DNA of 64,000 nt from Demequina aestuarii (GTDB lineage Bacteria > Actinomycetota > Actinomycetes > Actinomycetales > Demequinaceae): assembly GCF_000975095.1 (NCBI RefSeq), contig NZ_BBRD01000001.1:114714-178713 (forward strand), given 5' to 3'. Below the pieces are notes generated by a model. It did not search any database, had not been told where the DNA came from, and saw only the letters and a program-made list of their open reading frames with translations. A program made the translations under genes and the position numbers. Of this stretch, positions 62,552-64,000 are shown piece by piece (positions within the stretch are counted from its first letter, which is position 1; each line of letters opens with the position of its first letter).

Positions 62552-63742
62552 TCAGCGAGCGCCCATCAGGTGCTCGGAGGCCAGCTGCTGCAGACGGACG
62601 AAGCCGAAGCCCTTGCCGCCGAAGTACTCGTCGGCGTTGAAGTCCTCGTATGCCGAACGGTCGGCGAGAAGGCCGTCGTAGGTCTCGCCCTCGCCCATGG
62701 TGGGCTGGCCGAGCTCGTACACGCGCGCCTCGGTGAGCGCCTCCTGCACCTCGGGGTCTGCACGGAACGCGGCTGCGCGCTCCTTGAGGAGGAGGTACAT
62801 CGACATGTTGGCGCGCACGGACTCCCAGACGCCCTTCTTGTCCTCGGTGCGCGAGGGCTTGTAGTCGAAGTGACGAGGACCGTCGTAGCCCGGGCCGCCG
62901 TTGGGGCCGCCGTGCTCGAGCAGGTCCACCAGCGAGAAGGCGTTGTGCAGGTCGCCGTGACCGAACACCAGGTCCTGGTCGTACTTGATGCCGCGCTGGC
63001 CGTTCAGGTCGATGTGGAACAGCTTGCCGTGGTACAGCGCCTGGGCGATGCCGGCGGTGAAGTTCAGCCCGGCCATCTGCTCGTGACCCACCTCGGGGTT
63101 GAGGCCCACGAGTTCCGGACGCTCGAGCGAGTTGATGAACGCGAGCGCGTGACCCACCGTGGGCAGCAGGATGTCGCCGCGGGGTTCGTTGGGCTTGGGC
63201 TCGATCGCGAACTTGATGTCGTAGCCCTTGTCGGTGACGTAGTCGCCGAGCACGTTGACAGCCTCGCGGTAGCGCTCGAGTGCGGCGCCCACATCCTTGG
63301 CCGAGTCGTACTCCGCGCCCTCGCGCCCGCCCCACATCACGAAGGTCTTCGCACCCAGCTCTGCGGCCAGGTCGATGTTGCGCAGCACCTTACGCATGGC
63401 GAAGCGACGCACGCCGCGGTCGTTCGAGGTGAAGCCGCCGTCCTTGAAGACGGGGTGCGAGAAGAGGTTGGTGGTGACCATCTCGACGACGATGCCCGTC
63501 TCCGAGCATGCGCCCTTGAGGTCGTCGATCGCCTTGGTGCGGTCGGCGTCCGAGGAGCCGAACGGGAAGACGTCGTCGTCGTGGAAGGTGATGCCCCAGG
63601 CGCCGGCCTCGGCCAGTCCGTGGATGGCTTCAACGGTGTCCAGGCGGGGGCGGGTGGCAGGGCCGAAGGGGTCCTGTGCTTCCCATCCAAGGGTCCAGAG
63701 GCCGAACGAGAACTTGTCCTCGCGCGTAGGGGTGGGGGCCAT
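62552..63742 (-). CDS. xylA: Xylose isomerase
   Basis: A 396-aa metal-dependent isomerase converting xylose to xylulose (and glucose to fructose in vitro). The catalytic His54 and Asp57 in FHDDDVFPF, the metal-binding block [11 protein letters not shown] with Glu and Lys, and [10 protein letters not shown] plus the [16 protein letters not shown] region identify the short, class I xylose isomerases typical of actinobacteria. It is adjacent to xylB and divergent from a ROK regulator, with an operator between them. Confidence 0.97.
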   Translation of the reverse strand: MAPTPTREDKFSFGLWTLGWEAQDPFGPATRPRLDTVEAIHGLAEAGAWGITFHDDDVFPFGSSDADRTKAIDDLKGACSETGIVVEMVTTNLFSHPVFKDGGFTSNDRGVRRFAMRKVLRNIDLAAELGAKTFVMWGGREGAEYDSAKDVGAALERYREAVNVLGDYVTDKGYDIKFAIEPKPNEPRGDILLPTVGHALAFINSLERPELVGLNPEVGHEQMAGLNFTAGIAQALYHGKLFHIDLNGQRGIKYDQDLVFGHGDLHNAFSLVDLLEHGGPNGGPGYDGPRHFDYKPSRTEDKKGVWESVRANMSMYLLLKERAAAFRADPEVQEALTEARVYELGQPTMGEGETYDGLLADRSAYEDFNADEYFGGKGFGFVRLQQLASEHLMGAR

Positions 63743-63769
63743 GGTGATGCTCCGATCATCGTCGATCTG

Positions 63770-63815
63770 TTAGGTTGTTGACTCCAACATAATCGGCGGG
63801 GTGGGGACCTGTCAA
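63770..63815 (-). promoter_or_regulatory. xylA promoter with XylR-type operator
   Basis: On the minus strand TTGACA (63810-63815), an 18-bp spacer and TATGTT (63786-63791) form the xylA promoter. A near-palindrome TTAGGTTG-N7-CAACATAA spans 63770-63792 and covers the -10 box and start point. It resembles the TTAGTTTGTTT/CAACAAACTAA-type operators of ROK-family XylR repressors. The divergent ROK gene is the natural repressor, released by xylose. Confidence 0.75.
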
Positions 63816-63862
63816 AATGTGGGTCGGACTGATCCCGATCGAACCGACACGGAGGCGCGCAG

Positions 63863-64000
63863 ATGACCGAGGCGACACCACCCCGCCCCCTCGCGGCCGG
63901 ACGGGGCAGTCGCAACGAGTCGACTCGCCGCCACAATCTGTCCACCCTCCTGTCGCTGGTTCACCACCGACGCTCGGCGTCGCGGGCGGAGCTCACCCGC
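63863..64000 (+). CDS. ROK-family transcriptional regulator, N-terminus (XylR-like)
   Basis: Only the first 46 codons are in the window. After a 10-residue Pro-rich lead, RNESTRRHNLSTLLSLVHH and RRSASRAELTR form the start of the winged-helix DNA-binding domain typical of ROK repressors (pattern: R-x-x-N-x-x-x-x-L-x-x-L-x-x-x, then S-R-A-E-L-A). The ATG follows GGAGG. Location next to xylA with a palindromic operator between them makes it the probable xylose repressor. Confidence 0.85.
   Translation, partial: MTEATPPRPLAAGRGSRNESTRRHNLSTLLSLVHHRRSASRAELTR

Overview
The window is uniformly GC-rich DNA (about 70 percent by eye) with dense genes, frequent GTG starts, four-base ATGA/GTGA overlaps and many actinobacterial family markers: GlnR, a mycobacterial-type Crp, a FABP-like protein, and DUF6458, DUF2516, DUF4395 and DUF4177 proteins. 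This is chromosomal DNA of an actinomycete, most likely order Micrococcales (Demequina/Cellulomonas-like); the genus is inference. There is no prophage, insertion sequence, CRISPR array or rRNA operon. Two tRNA genes are present: Gly-CCC and Pro-CGG.

Layout. 0-11.4 kb: a partial UDP-glucose pyrophosphorylase, a sigma factor with a membrane partner, tRNA-Gly, aldose epimerase, a lipoprotein, an MFS exporter, and a minus-strand run ending in an operator-controlled operon (37-aa peptide, two paralogous membrane proteins, a small XRE regulator). 11.4-20.3 kb: GMC oxidoreductase, DsbA-like protein, ArsR/AHSA1 pair, cupin, an ABC-F ribosome-protection-type ATPase behind a short leader ORF with mutually exclusive hairpins, and a GH13 trehalose synthase-like enzyme. 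20.3-24.4 kb: a broken NYN gene, a two-component system, and a divergent DUF4956-VTC pair. 24.4-33 kb: a structured leader in front of a DUF1611/racemase operon, an EAL protein, a TetR/MFS pair, a hydrolase, a broken GyrI-like gene and the alkylation-repair pair AlkA-type plus Ogt. 33-37.2 kb: a four-gene cassette (WbpD-E-B-A order) for a diacetamido-uronic acid nucleotide sugar. 37-47 kb: proC, radA, mutY, aldo/keto reductase, clpC, and a DUF2975-type membrane protein with an HTH regulator. 47-60 kb: mostly conserved actinobacterial housekeeping genes (dtd, VapBC-like pair, ygfZ, FABP, thioredoxin/DUF4395, glnR, nth, crp, RidA/DUF4177, class A PBP, metallophosphoesterase). 60-64 kb: tRNA-Pro, a patch of decayed gene fragments, and a xylose locus (xylB, xylA, divergent ROK regulator) with a recognisable operator.

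Four features stand out. First, the region before the ABC-F gene looks like a drug-responsive translational attenuator. Second, the 9-mer GCCGATGCG (usually GGCCGATGCG) occurs at least 37 times on both strands, in several reading frames and between genes. Third, the DUF1611/racemase operon begins with a leader that folds into nested stems and matches no RNA class I know. Fourth, several local regulators sit beside clear paired palindromic operators, so predicted self-regulated modules can be read directly from the DNA.
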